Shown here: piece after piece, positions 41,907-50,621 of the stretch
Position numbering within the stretch: position 1 is the first letter of the stretch
Layout: each line of letters starts with the position of its first letter
Assembly (NCBI RefSeq): GCF_002903165.1
Contig: NZ_PPSK01000018.1
Span: 1-64,000 of the forward strand
Reading direction: 5' to 3'
Length of the DNA: 64,000 nt
Source of the DNA: Halopseudomonas oceani
Lineage (GTDB): Bacteria; Pseudomonadota; Gammaproteobacteria; Pseudomonadales; Pseudomonadaceae
Position numbers and translations under genes: made by a program
The notes under the pieces: model-generated
The model's database searches: none
What the model saw: only the letters and a program-made list of their open reading frames with translations
What the model was told of the DNA's origin: nothing

Positions 41907-42701
41907 TTACTGACGACTGGCAAACTGGCTGGGTGTCATGCCGATCTGCGTGCGAAAGGCGGCGATAAAAGCTGAGGTGGAGTCGTAGCCACAGGCCAGT
42001 GCAATGTCGGTCACCCGCTCACCGCGTTCCAGCATCGGCAAGGCGCTGAGCAGTCTCAGGCGCTGGCGCCAAGCTCGGAAACTCAGGCCGGTATTGCGCT
42101 GGAAGAGGCGGGTCAGGGTCTTCTCGGAACAGCCGAGTTGTCCGCTCCAGTCGCCCAGCGTCAGGTTCAGCTCCGGGTTATCGAACAGTGCCTGACAGAC
42201 CTGCTGCAGCCGCGCATCGTTCGGCCAGGGCAGATACAGGCCGGTATCGCGGGCGGCGGTCAACTGGTCGAGCAATACCGCGACCAGTCGCCCGTCAGCA
42301 CCGCTCTCGTCGTACTCGACCGGAATGCGACCGAACTGGTTGATCAGCTCGCGGGTCAGCGGGTTGATCTCCAGCACCGCGCATTGACCTGCCTGCCACG
42401 GCATGGCGTCGCGCTCGATGTAGAGGCTGCGCATCTCCGTGTCGGGCGAGCTGATGACCGCGTGGGGCAGATCGGGCGGCACCAGAATCGCCCGCTGCGG
42501 CGGGGCGAGAAAGCGACCGTTGCGGGTGTGCACCGACAGCACGCCGGAAATAGCGTAGGACAGCTGCGCCCATGGATGGCTGTGCCAGTGGGTCGTGGTG
42601 CTGCGGGCAAGCGATTCGCTACGCGCATACAGCGGACGCGGCAGGCCGGGCAGGTCAGGTACCGCACGCAGATTCAGGCGCTTTTGTCCGATTGTCGACA
42701 T
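41907..42701 (-). CDS. AraC family regulator with cupin N-terminal domain
   Basis: A 264-residue regulator. The N-terminal cupin spans about residues 15-110 (THWHSHPWAQLSYAISG, ILVPPDLPHAVI). The C-terminal two helix-turn-helix units are LGDWSGQLGCSEKTLTRLFQRNTGLSF and RVTDIALACGYDSTSAFIAAFRTQIGMTPSQF. The ATG at 42701 starts just before the cupin; the open frame extends far upstream without similarity. It is divergent from the YfeH-like transporter 94 bases away, its likely target. Confidence 0.87.
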   Translation of the reverse strand: MSTIGQKRLNLRAVPDLPGLPRPLYARSESLARSTTTHWHSHPWAQLSYAISGVLSVHTRNGRFLAPPQRAILVPPDLPHAVISSPDTEMRSLYIERDAMPWQAGQCAVLEINPLTRELINQFGRIPVEYDESGADGRLVAVLLDQLTAARDTGLYLPWPNDARLQQVCQALFDNPELNLTLGDWSGQLGCSEKTLTRLFQRNTGLSFRAWRQRLRLLSALPMLERGERVTDIALACGYDSTSAFIAAFRTQIGMTPSQFASRQ

Positions 42702-42795
42702 TGTGCTTTCCAATCGCGTTAGTCGGTCGAAGGTTAAGACATTAGACTGCTGCCTTGCGCGTCGCAACATTGATAACGAAAAACGAGATACCGTC

Positions 42796-43782
42796 ATGGC
42801 AAGACCACGCTTTCTACCCGACAACATGACCCTCTGCCTGATTGCGGTGGTGATTGCCGCCAGTCTGTTCCCTGTGCAGGGGCAGGCCGCCGTGGCCTTT
42901 GATGGACTGACCAACGCGGCCATCGCGCTGCTGTTCTTTATGCACGGCGCCAAGCTGTCGCGCGAGGCGATTATTTCCGGTATGACCCACTGGCGCCTGC
43001 ATCTGCTGGTATTTTCCTGCACCTTCATCCTGTTTCCGCTGCTCGGCCTACTGCTCAAGCCGGCGCTGGTGCCGCTGGTCGGTGATGACTTGTACCTGGG
43101 TATCCTGTTCCTCTGCGCGCTGCCGGCGACCGTGCAGTCGGCGATTGCCTTTACCTCGATTGCCCGCGGCAACGTCGCCGCGGCGGTCTGCAGTGCGGCA
43201 ACCTCCAGCCTACTGGGTATCTTTGTGACTCCGTTGCTGGTGCTGCTGCTGATGGGCGCGCAGGCCGGTGACTCCAACACCCTGGACGCCATCGGCAAGA
43301 TTGTGGTGCAACTGCTGCTGCCGTTTATTGCCGGCCAGATCGCCCGGCGCTGGATCGGTGACTGGGTGGCGCGCAACAAGGGCTGGCTCAAGAGCGTGGA
43401 TCAGGGCTCCATTCTGCTGGTGGTGTTTGGCGCCTTCAGCCACGCGGTGGTTGAGGGTATCTGGCAGCAGGTACCGCTGCACGACCTGCTGGGGCTGGTG
43501 GTCGCCTGTTGTCTGCTGCTGGCGCTGGTGCTGGGACTCACAGCCTGGCTGGGTCGCCGTCTGGGTTTCAACATCGAAGATCGGATCACCATCATCTTCG
43601 CTGGCTCCAAAAAGAGCCTGGCGACTGGCGTGCCGATGGCACAGGTGCTGTTTGCCGGCGGCGCGCTGGGTACGCTGATCCTGCCGCTGATGCTGTTCCA
43701 CCAGATTCAGTTGATGGTCTGTGCGGTGCTGGCCGAGCGTTACGGCCGCCGCGAGGAGACTGGCATCGAAGACGTCGCCTGA
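42796..43782 (+). CDS. Bile acid:sodium symporter family transporter (YfeH-like)
   Basis: A 328-residue membrane protein with about ten hydrophobic segments. The family is recognisable from LFFMHGAKLSREAIISGMTHWRLH, LCALPATVQSAIAFTSIARGNVAAAVC and IIFAGSKKSLATGVPMAQVLF (with the crossover segment). YfeH-type members are uncharacterised carriers, not true bile acid transporters. The divergent AraC regulator presumably senses the substrate. There is no strong ribosome-binding site (ACGAGATACCGTC before ATG). Confidence 0.85.
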   Translation: MARPRFLPDNMTLCLIAVVIAASLFPVQGQAAVAFDGLTNAAIALLFFMHGAKLSREAIISGMTHWRLHLLVFSCTFILFPLLGLLLKPALVPLVGDDLYLGILFLCALPATVQSAIAFTSIARGNVAAAVCSAATSSLLGIFVTPLLVLLLMGAQAGDSNTLDAIGKIVVQLLLPFIAGQIARRWIGDWVARNKGWLKSVDQGSILLVVFGAFSHAVVEGIWQQVPLHDLLGLVVACCLLLALVLGLTAWLGRRLGFNIEDRITIIFAGSKKSLATGVPMAQVLFAGGALGTLILPLMLFHQIQLMVCAVLAERYGRREETGIEDVA

Positions 43783-43791
43783 GCGCGAGGG

Positions 43792-44277
43792 TCAGTTCAG
43801 GTTGCCCTGCGGCAGATGATCGAGGGGCAGCGCCGTCTGCGACTTGACGGTCGAGATGGCGAAGTTGCTGCGGATGTCGCTGACCCCGGGTAGCTTGAGC
43901 AGGGTGCTGAACAGGAAGCCTTCATAGGATGCCAGGTCCGGCAGTACCACCTGCAGCAGAAAGTCGGACTCGCCTGACACCACGTGGCAGGAAATGACCT
44001 CCGGCAGATCAATGACCGCCGCCCGGAAGGCGTTGGCCGACGCGTCATGGTGTCGCTCAACCTTGACCCCGACAAACACGGTCAGCCCCAAACCGCTTTT
44101 GCTGCGATCCAGCTCGGCGTGGTAACCGCGAATCACGCCGGCCTCTTCCAGCAGACGCACGCGCCGCAGGCACGGGGAGGGCGACAGTCCGACCTCTTCG
44201 GCCAGCTGCACGTTGCTCAGTCGGGCGTTGCGCTGCAGGGCTGCGAGGATGCGTCTGTCCAGGTTATCCAGCTGCAT
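43792..44277 (-). CDS. Lrp/AsnC family regulator
   Basis: A 161-residue regulator. The helix-turn-helix is within NLDRRILAALQRNARLSNVQLAEEVGLSPSPCLRRVRLLEEAGVIRGY; the RAM/AsnC ligand domain follows, ending with VKSQTALPLDHL. AGGG lies 9 bases before the ATG at 44277; an ATG two codons earlier (44283) is too close to it. It is divergent from a LysE-type exporter, and a perfect palindrome lies between them. Confidence 0.9.
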   Translation of the reverse strand: MQLDNLDRRILAALQRNARLSNVQLAEEVGLSPSPCLRRVRLLEEAGVIRGYHAELDRSKSGLGLTVFVGVKVERHHDASANAFRAAVIDLPEVISCHVVSGESDFLLQVVLPDLASYEGFLFSTLLKLPGVSDIRSNFAISTVKSQTALPLDHLPQGNLN

Positions 44278-44308
44278 TGGCATATTCCCTATTTAATAGT
44301 CTATTTTC

Positions 44309-44323
44309 TGGCATTTTATGCCA
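44309..44323. promoter_or_regulatory. Lrp-type operator candidate
   Basis: TGGCAT-TTT-ATGCCA is a perfect 15-bp palindrome between the divergent Lrp and LysE genes. A third half-site, TGGCAT, follows at 44339-44344, 30 bases downstream of the first. Confidence 0.6.
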
Positions 44324-44418
44324 TAAAAAGGCGTTGCGTGGCATAAACTCGCAATGACCTGCAGGCGTCAACAGTCCTACCATTGTGTCGAGCAATGAGA
44401 TGGCCGGAGCGCCCTGAA

Positions 44419-45030
44419 ATGACGGACCTGTGGATCTTTGTTGGAGCGTTGGCGGTGGCCTATCTGGTACCGGGGCCAGACATGCTGCTGTTGTTGCAGA
44501 CCGCAGCGAACCACTCGCGGCTACAGAGCGCTGCAACCATTGCCGGCCTGGCGCTGGCTCGTGCGGCCCACGTCGCGCTGGCCGGGCTGGGGCTGGCGGC
44601 ACTGCTGCAGGCGGCGCCCTGGGCCTTCAACGCGGTACGGCTGTTTGGCGCCGGGTATCTGATCTGGCTTGGTATCTCGATCTGGAGGGCGTCATCGCTG
44701 GTACCGGAGAACGCTTGCGCCAAGCGTTCGCGGACCGCGCTCGCGGCGTTCCGGCGCGGGTTGCTGACCAACATCAGCAACCCCAAGGCGCTGCTGTTCT
44801 GTTCGGTGCTGCTGCCACAGTTCATTCACCCGCAGACCGGTAGCGTCGCGCTGCAGTTCACGCTGCTGGGGCTGATTGTGCTGCTGGTCGGCGTGTGCTT
44901 TGACCTGCTTTACGTCTCCGGCGGCAAGCTGATGGGGGGCATGTTGCGCGAGCGGCCGCGCCTGCAACAGCTGCAGCGCTGGACATTTGGTGCGCTGCTG
45001 GTGGGTTTTGGTGCCCGGCTGATGTTCTAG
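44419..45030 (+). CDS. LysE/RhtB family amino acid exporter
   Basis: A 203-residue inner-membrane exporter with six hydrophobic segments. VPGPDMLLLLQTAANHSRLQSA and GAGYLIWLGISIWR and FRRGLLTNISNPKALLF are typical LysE/RhtB signatures. It probably exports an amino acid (for example threonine, homoserine or a branched-chain compound), controlled by the divergent Lrp-type regulator. GGAG is about 10 bases before the ATG at 44419; the earlier frame start at 44383 lacks family similarity. Confidence 0.9.
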   Translation: MTDLWIFVGALAVAYLVPGPDMLLLLQTAANHSRLQSAATIAGLALARAAHVALAGLGLAALLQAAPWAFNAVRLFGAGYLIWLGISIWRASSLVPENACAKRSRTALAAFRRGLLTNISNPKALLFCSVLLPQFIHPQTGSVALQFTLLGLIVLLVGVCFDLLYVSGGKLMGGMLRERPRLQQLQRWTFGALLVGFGARLMF

Positions 45031-45158
45031 GTGGTGGAATGCGGCGGCAGTTCCGGGCATCGCTGCGCGAGAATTCGGCATTGACCTGCTGTGCGTGGCT
45101 CGACATGCTCTGTCGTCTACCCTTTGCTGTCTGGTTTCAGAACACAGGAAGACATCGC

Positions 45159-46004
45159 ATGAGTGACAACAGCTATACACCGCCCAAGGTCTGGACCTGG
45201 GATAGCGAGAGCGGCGGCAAGTTTGCCAGCATCAATCGCCCGATTGCCGGGCCAACCCACGAGAAGACGCTGCCGGTCGGCAAGCACCCGTTCCAGCTGT
45301 ATTCGCTGGCCACGCCCAATGGCGTCAAGGCGACCATCATGTTCGAAGAGCTGCTGGCCCTGGGCCATGCGGGTGCTGAGTACGATGCCTGGCTGATTCG
45401 CATCAACGAGGGTGACCAATTCGGCAGCGACTTTGTCGAGATCAACCCCAACTCGAAGATTCCGGCCTTGCTGGATCACAGCACCAACCCGCCGACGCGG
45501 GTGTTCGAGTCCGGCTCCATCCTGCTGTATCTGGCTGAAAAGTTTGGCGCGCTGCTGCCAACGGATCATGGCAAGCGCACCGAGGCGATGAACTGGCTGT
45601 TCTGGCAGATGGGCTCGGCGCCATATCTGGGCGGCGGCTTTGGCCATTTCTACGCCTATGCGCCCGAGAAGTTCGAATACCCGATCAATCGCTTCGCCAT
45701 GGAAGTGAAACGCCAGCTGGACGTACTCAATCGCCATCTGGCCGACAACCGCTACATGGCGGGCGAAGAGTACAGCATCGCCGACATCGCGATTTATCCC
45801 TGGTACGGCGTGCTGGTTGAAGGCGCTCTGTACGACGCTGCCGAATTCCTCTCGGTGCACGAGTATGAACATGTGCTCCGCTGGGCGGCCGAGATCGCCG
45901 CACGGCCTGCCGTGCAGCGTGGTCGACGGGTCAACCGCGTGTGGGGCGACGAAGCCCTGCAGGTGGCCGAACGGCACGACGCCAGCGATATCAGCGACAT
46001 CTGA
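45159..46004 (+). CDS. yghU: Glutathione S-transferase-like disulfide reductase YghU
   Basis: A 281-residue protein colinear with E. coli YghU (nu-class GST): N-terminal extension YTPPKVWTWDSESGGKFASI, INRPIAGPTHEKTLPVGKHP, thioredoxin-fold LYSLATPNGVKATIMFEELL, NPNSKIPALLDHS and FESGSILLYLAEKFG, then the helical domain with DIAIYPWYG. It binds two glutathiones and reduces organic disulfides or peroxides. AGGAAG precedes the ATG. A terminator follows. Confidence 0.93.
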   Translation: MSDNSYTPPKVWTWDSESGGKFASINRPIAGPTHEKTLPVGKHPFQLYSLATPNGVKATIMFEELLALGHAGAEYDAWLIRINEGDQFGSDFVEINPNSKIPALLDHSTNPPTRVFESGSILLYLAEKFGALLPTDHGKRTEAMNWLFWQMGSAPYLGGGFGHFYAYAPEKFEYPINRFAMEVKRQLDVLNRHLADNRYMAGEEYSIADIAIYPWYGVLVEGALYDAAEFLSVHEYEHVLRWAAEIAARPAVQRGRRVNRVWGDEALQVAERHDASDISDI

Positions 46005-46043
46005 TCCCGCGCCCGGTGGGGCACACACCCGCGTTGGCATCCC

Positions 46044-46071
46044 AAGCCCGGCATCAGCCGGGCTTCTTTTT
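46044..46071 (+). terminator. Intrinsic terminator after yghU
   Basis: AAGCCCGGC-ATCA-GCCGGGCTT is a perfect 9-bp stem with tetraloop, followed by CTTTTT. Confidence 0.9.
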
Positions 46072-46112
46072 GCTTGCGTGCGGGCTGTGCACGGATTGTT
46101 AGGTGCATGCAT

Positions 46113-46129
46113 TTGTTATAACGTAACAA
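46113..46129. promoter_or_regulatory. Zur-box upstream of folE2
   Basis: TTGTTATAACGTAACAA has perfect TTGTTA/TAACAA arms around a 5-base centre and matches the general proteobacterial Zur pattern (GTTATA-type, AT-rich dyad). It lies 49 bases before the folE2 ATG. folE2 and DUF1826 genes are classical Zur targets, so zinc-starvation induction is expected. Confidence 0.75.
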
Positions 46130-46177
46130 TAGTGCATTCTTAACATCCTTTTATGTGCCTGCTGATGGAATCCGCCG

Positions 46178-47083
46178 ATGACTGCCGCGCTGCCCGATGT
46201 TTCCCTGAGTGACCTGTCTGCTGACCCTGCCGCGCTGGATTGGGTTGGTATGCAGGGGATTGATCTGCCGATTACCCTGAATGAGACCGGCCAGCGGCAG
46301 ACGGTTCATGCCTGTGCCGATCTGCAGGTGGACTTGCCGCGGCCCGAGGTCAAGGGTATCCACATGTCGCGCCTCTACACCTTGCTGGACCGGTTGGGTC
46401 AGGATCGGGCGCTGGCGCCGACCGTGCTGCAGGCGCTGTTGCAGGCAATGGTCGAGAGCCATGCCGATTGCGGCAGTCGCAATGCACGGCTGGTACTGCA
46501 GTTCAGTCTGCTGTGTCGGCGACCAGCGCTGGTTACGCCGCAGCTGTCGGGTTGGAAAGCCTACCCGGTAAAGCTGGAGGCGACGCTGGTTGAGGGCCGT
46601 TTCAGGGCGCGTGTCGAGCTGACGGTCAGCTATTCCTCGACCTGTCCGTGCTCGGCCGCGCTCAGCCGGCAGCTGCTGGTCAGCGCTTATGATAAAGCCT
46701 TTGCCGGTCGGCAGCGGCTCGACCCGGTGGCGGTAAGCCAATGGCTTGGGCGCAACGGGAGTCTGGCAACGCCGCACAGCCAGCGCAGCGAAGCCAAGGT
46801 TGCCGTCGACCTGCAGGCAGCAGAGGAGAGCCTGGGCCTGCTGGCGCTGATCGATCAGATTGAGCAGGCGCTGGCGACCCCGGTACAGACTGCGGTCAAG
46901 CGCGCTGACGAGCAGGCCTTTGCCGCGCTTAATGGGGCCAATCTGATGTTCGTCGAGGATGCCGCTCGGCGGTTGGGAGCGGCTTTGAGTGCTGCCGGTG
47001 CACAGCATGCCGCGGTCCATGTTCGGCATATCGAAAGCCTGCATCCGCATGACGCGGTCGCGTCGGTAGGAGCGCACCCATGA
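46178..47083 (+). CDS. folE2: GTP cyclohydrolase I type IB (FolE2)
   Basis: A 301-residue enzyme of the COG1469 family, which makes 7,8-dihydroneopterin triphosphate from GTP and can use metals other than zinc, replacing FolE under zinc limitation. Seen: [29 protein letters not shown] and the metal/catalytic [13 protein letters not shown] cysteine motif, HPHDAVA at the end. It follows a Zur-box and overlaps the DUF1826 gene (ATGA). Confidence 0.95.
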   Translation: MTAALPDVSLSDLSADPAALDWVGMQGIDLPITLNETGQRQTVHACADLQVDLPRPEVKGIHMSRLYTLLDRLGQDRALAPTVLQALLQAMVESHADCGSRNARLVLQFSLLCRRPALVTPQLSGWKAYPVKLEATLVEGRFRARVELTVSYSSTCPCSAALSRQLLVSAYDKAFAGRQRLDPVAVSQWLGRNGSLATPHSQRSEAKVAVDLQAAEESLGLLALIDQIEQALATPVQTAVKRADEQAFAALNGANLMFVEDAARRLGAALSAAGAQHAAVHVRHIESLHPHDAVASVGAHP

Positions 47084-47721
47084 ATGCCGCGCTGATGACA
47101 GAGCCCGCGCACTGGGCGATGGGACGTGATCTCGGAGCACTGGCAGCGATCTTTGAGGAAGCGGTCAGTCTTGCGGTCATGCAGCGACGCCTCGGGCCGG
47201 CGCTGCGCAGCAGTGTACTGGCGCAAGGCGGTAGCGGTGGCTGGCAGGTGGCCTGGCTAGGTATTCCCGGCGAGACGCTGGCTAGTGAGCTGGCGGCGCA
47301 GTTGCCGGCGCCAGGCCAGGCAGGGCCACTGGTTGCGGATGTGCAGCTGCTGGCAGAAGCGACGGCCTGCCTGTTTGGCGTCGAACGGGTGGCGGTGCGT
47401 TTGCGCATGCTGGAGAAGGCGATGTGTCCGCGCTTTCACTGCGACAACCTGCCGGTGCGACTGGTGACCACCTACCTTGGCCCCGGCAGCGAGTGGTTGC
47501 CGGATTCGGCGGTTGAGCGTCGCGGTCTCGGGGTGCCGGATCTGGGCAAACCTGATCCTGTGCGCGAGCCTGGCGCTATCCGCCAGTTGGGCTGTGGGGA
47601 TGTGGCGCTGCTCAAGGGCAGCGGTTGGGTGGGCAACGAAGAGCGCGGTATTGTGCACCGCAGTCCGGCCCTGAAGGACGGTCAGCAACGTCTGTTGCTG
47701 ACCCTTGATCCCTGCTTCTGA
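47080..47721 (+). CDS. DUF1826 domain protein (Zur-regulon member)
   Basis: A 213-residue DUF1826 protein. Recognisable segments are [47 protein letters not shown], and the end [23 protein letters not shown]. The family is almost always found in zinc-starvation operons; its biochemical function is unknown, and the conserved Cys and His residues (PRFHCD, VHRSP) suggest metal binding. Its ATG overlaps the folE2 stop. Confidence 0.88.
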   Translation: MNAALMTEPAHWAMGRDLGALAAIFEEAVSLAVMQRRLGPALRSSVLAQGGSGGWQVAWLGIPGETLASELAAQLPAPGQAGPLVADVQLLAEATACLFGVERVAVRLRMLEKAMCPRFHCDNLPVRLVTTYLGPGSEWLPDSAVERRGLGVPDLGKPDPVREPGAIRQLGCGDVALLKGSGWVGNEERGIVHRSPALKDGQQRLLLTLDPCF

Positions 47722-47735
47722 GCGACTGAGGACGT

Positions 47736-47769
47736 CGTTCTGCGCGCGGTTTGGGCCGGGCGCAGAACG
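47736..47769. terminator. Inverted repeat between convergent genes
   Basis: CGTTCTGCGC and GCGCAGAACG, perfect 10-bp arms around a 14-base GC-rich loop, lie between the DUF1826 stop and the oprC stop. No T-tract, but placement fits a bidirectional terminator. Confidence 0.5.
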
Positions 47770-47777
47770 GGCGCGGG

Positions 47778-49889
47778 TCAGAAGTCGAAATCGACCTTGG
47801 CCCAGAGCGAGCGGCCTGGCTCGTTGATGGCAACCGGGTCGGCTGGGAAACCGAATGCCGAGTTGCCGGCCAGGTTCAGGTGCTCGGCGTAGGCCTTGTC
47901 GAACAGGTTGTCGACACCAACGCTCAGCTTCACCTGCTCGGTCATGCGCCAAGCGCCGTTGAGCGAGAACACGCCAAAGCCGGCGCTGCTGCCGATGTCC
48001 TGACCGACCACGTTGCCGGCGCCTTCATCCACCCGATTCTGCGCACGGACCAGTCGCCAGAGTGCGCCGGCACTCCAGTCGTTCTGCTCGTAGCTCAGAC
48101 CCAGGCGGGCTTCCAGCGGCGGCATCTGGGGCAGCGGCTGGCCGTCGCTGCGGTTCTCACCCCAGGCGTAGGCCAGCGTGGCGTCGGTCTTCCAGTTGCT
48201 GGTCAGGTCATATGCCACGCCCAGCTCACCACCGGCAATGCGGGCGTCGACGTTGTAGGCCTGGCTGCGGCGCATGCCCATCATGGTCGAGTAGCGGAAC
48301 AGGATGAAGTCGTCGACCTGACCGGCGTAGGCCGATGCCCATGCCTGCAGGCGTGCGTCCTGATACTGGATACCGACGTCCAGCTGGGTGGTTTTTTCCG
48401 GCTCGATGCCGTCAAAGGCGTTCAGTTCGCCGGTTGGCGCCAGGCTGGCCGAGAACAGCTCCCAGTAGTCGGGGAAGCGTTCAGCGTGGCCGAGGCCGGC
48501 GTAGACGGTTGCCGGCATGGCGGTCAGATCCTGTTCGTAACGGACGAAACCGCTGGGCAGGGTGTCGCTGCGGCTCTGGCCGGCGGTCGGGTTGGGCGTG
48601 GTCATGCCCATCATGTTGCGAATACCCACCCGGTAGTCCTTGACCGAGGCGCGGTCCAGCCGTGCGCCGCCGATCCAGCGGGTCAGGTCGCTCTGGTGCC
48701 AGGTGGCTTCGCTGAACAGTCCGTAGTTGTGCATGACTGCGTCTTTTTCCCAGGCGAACTCGTCCGCATCGGTATAGCCGGTCATCATGCTGTAACTGGA
48801 CCTGCGGGCACGGTGCTCGCTGCGCTGGGCGTCAATACCGGATACTAGCTCGACCGCGTCCCAATCGAAGCTCAGCGCAAGGCGTCCGCCGAGGGTACGG
48901 CGATCCACCTGCGAGGCCATGGGCATCGGCATCATGCTGGTCGGATCGGGGCTGCGCAGGCGGAAGTTGTCCATGATGTGATCGGCGTAGTTGTAGTAGA
49001 CCTGCGCCTCCAGTTTGCTGACCTGACCGAGATTGAGTTTCTCGAAGCGCAGGCCAAGGCTTTCGCGGGCGAACTGGGTGCCGTCCATGCCGCGCCCGGC
49101 GTAGCGCGCTTCACCGTCACCCTTGCCGGCGCTGAATTCCAGCAGGGTATCGGCATCGGGCGTCCAGCCGGCGGCGATATCACCGTTCCACTTGCTCCAG
49201 CGCGACGGCACGGTATCGCCGTTGCCATCTTCGTAATCGTCGGACTGGGCGTCGTTGCCGGCGAAACGCAGGTAGCCGTTCTGGTTGCCGATGGCGGCAT
49301 CAAGCAGCTTGTCGAAGCGGCCATTGCTGCCACCCAGTACGCTGGCATGCACGCGGCTGCCCGGCTCCTCGAAACGCTCCGGTTCACGTTCGAACAGCAC
49401 GGTGCCAGCCGAAGCCCCAGGCCCCCAGCGTACGCTCTGCGGGCCCTTGATGACGGTCAGGCGGTCGTAGGTTTCCGGTGCGATGTAGGAACTGGGCGCG
49501 TCCATCCGGTTGGGACAGGCGCCGATCATCTGGCCGCCGTTGGCCAGCAGGTTGATGCGCGAACCGAACATGCCGCGCAGGACCGGGTCGCCGTTGCTGC
49601 CGCCGCTGCGGATAGCGGAGAAGCCCGGAATGGTCTTCAGATAGTCGGTGGCATCGCTGGCGGGCACCGGCTGGCGGGCGTCCTTGGGGTCGGCAACGAT
49701 GGTCAGTGGCGAGCTTTGTTGAACGGCGGTTACCACCACGGGCGCCAGTTGCAGCACATCGTTGCTGCTTTCATGGTCATGGCCTTCGTGGCTTTGGGCG
49801 GTAGCGCCGAGGCTGGTAAACAGCAGGGCGAAAGCGGTTTGCCAGCGCAGGCTGACAGGGGGTCGGGTAAAACGGTTGGCGTGTTGCAT
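47778..49889 (-). CDS. oprC: TonB-dependent copper receptor (OprC/NosA family)
   Basis: A 703-residue outer-membrane receptor. The signal peptide ends near GATAQS; the mature N-terminus is His-rich (SHEGHDHESS). The plug domain has VVVTAVQQSSPLTIV and DYLKTIPGFSAIRSGG, and LRGMFGSRINLLANGGQMIGACPNRMD is typical of the copper-receptor subfamily. The beta-barrel ends with VDFDF, with terminal Phe. Methionine-rich loops (DPTSMMPMPMAS, NMMGMTTP, TMMGMRRS) support binding of copper. In P. aeruginosa OprC is repressed by copper. It is convergent with the Zur operon and preceded by a DUF2946 gene. Confidence 0.93.
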   Translation of the reverse strand: MQHANRFTRPPVSLRWQTAFALLFTSLGATAQSHEGHDHESSNDVLQLAPVVVTAVQQSSPLTIVADPKDARQPVPASDATDYLKTIPGFSAIRSGGSNGDPVLRGMFGSRINLLANGGQMIGACPNRMDAPSSYIAPETYDRLTVIKGPQSVRWGPGASAGTVLFEREPERFEEPGSRVHASVLGGSNGRFDKLLDAAIGNQNGYLRFAGNDAQSDDYEDGNGDTVPSRWSKWNGDIAAGWTPDADTLLEFSAGKGDGEARYAGRGMDGTQFARESLGLRFEKLNLGQVSKLEAQVYYNYADHIMDNFRLRSPDPTSMMPMPMASQVDRRTLGGRLALSFDWDAVELVSGIDAQRSEHRARRSSYSMMTGYTDADEFAWEKDAVMHNYGLFSEATWHQSDLTRWIGGARLDRASVKDYRVGIRNMMGMTTPNPTAGQSRSDTLPSGFVRYEQDLTAMPATVYAGLGHAERFPDYWELFSASLAPTGELNAFDGIEPEKTTQLDVGIQYQDARLQAWASAYAGQVDDFILFRYSTMMGMRRSQAYNVDARIAGGELGVAYDLTSNWKTDATLAYAWGENRSDGQPLPQMPPLEARLGLSYEQNDWSAGALWRLVRAQNRVDEGAGNVVGQDIGSSAGFGVFSLNGAWRMTEQVKLSVGVDNLFDKAYAEHLNLAGNSAFGFPADPVAINEPGRSLWAKVDFDF

Positions 49890-49997
49890 TGTTGTCATCC
49901 ACACAGTGGCCAAAGCGGCGCAGTCGGCGCCGGGCCGAAATCAGGTCAGGGTGTTGTGGGGTGTGACGCAACGCACGGCCAGTGGCCGCAGGCGGGC

Positions 49998-50405
49998 TCA
50001 GGCGGCGCGGGGCGCAGCGTCGAGCGGGGAGGGTGAGGCGCGGGGATTGATTGAGGGCCAGATATAGCGCGGCGGCGGGCGAGCCCATTGGCCGCTGGAG
50101 GGCGCACTGGTCGGGCTGGCGGGCAGGTAGTCGAGCGACCAGCCATGCATGGCCACCGCGCTGCCGTGGCCGATGGAAGAGCACAGCGGGCAGCCTGACT
50201 GCAGGTCACTCATCTGGTGCTGCTTCTGATCGTCGAGATCGACACCCAGGCTGTCGCTGCCGAGGTTGCAGAACACCACCCCGGCACCGCTCAAATGCTG
50301 CCCGCTCATCTGACCCTGATGGAAACCACAGGTCAGCAGACTCACCAGGGTGCACAGATAGAGCACCAGGGTGAGTGAAAGGCGGTCGTCGCGGGTCAGA
50401 TTCAT
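49998..50405 (-). CDS. DUF2946 family protein
   Basis: A 135-residue protein with an N-terminal hydrophobic segment (LSLTLVLYLCTLVSLLTCG), probably a signal anchor, and a conserved CPLCSS motif (with HGSAVAMHGW after it). DUF2946 genes regularly sit before TonB copper receptors and other copper genes, and the Cys/His/Met residues are suited to copper. It lies 108 bases upstream of oprC on the same strand. Confidence 0.83.
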   Translation of the reverse strand: MNLTRDDRLSLTLVLYLCTLVSLLTCGFHQGQMSGQHLSGAGVVFCNLGSDSLGVDLDDQKQHQMSDLQSGCPLCSSIGHGSAVAMHGWSLDYLPASPTSAPSSGQWARPPPRYIWPSINPRASPSPLDAAPRAA

Positions 50406-50470
50406 GCGCGGAATTCTAGCACCCCCTGCGACCTTCTGCGCCATGTGGCTGGTTGCCGCATGGCGCGTGT

Positions 50471-50617
50471 TCAGGCGTCGAAACGGTCAGGCTCCTCGGC
50501 GAACGGTAGCTGGGATGCCTGCTCCAGCTCATCGCCTGGATGGTTGGCCAGACAGACCTGTACCGCGATGTACAGTCCGAGCAGGGTCAGTAGTCCCGAA
50601 ATTTCAGCAATCAGCAT
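50471..50617 (-). CDS. CcoQ-like small membrane subunit
   Basis: A 48-residue protein with a single transmembrane helix (ISGLLTLLGLYIAVQVCLA) and an acidic tail. GGAGG lies 8 bases before the ATG at 50617, which is only 4 bases past the ccoN stop. Size, topology and place match CcoQ/FixQ-type subunits, specifically the small gene that follows the orphan ccoN4 of P. aeruginosa. The sequence itself is too short for a firm family call. Confidence 0.7.
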   Translation of the reverse strand: MLIAEISGLLTLLGLYIAVQVCLANHPGDELEQASQLPFAEEPDRFDA

Positions 50618-50621
50618 CGGA

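Noticed and set aside
42702-43391. N-terminal extension of the AraC gene, open to 43391
   Set aside because: The extension is antisense to the YfeH-like transporter and shows no similarity; the cupin domain starts right after the ATG at 42701.
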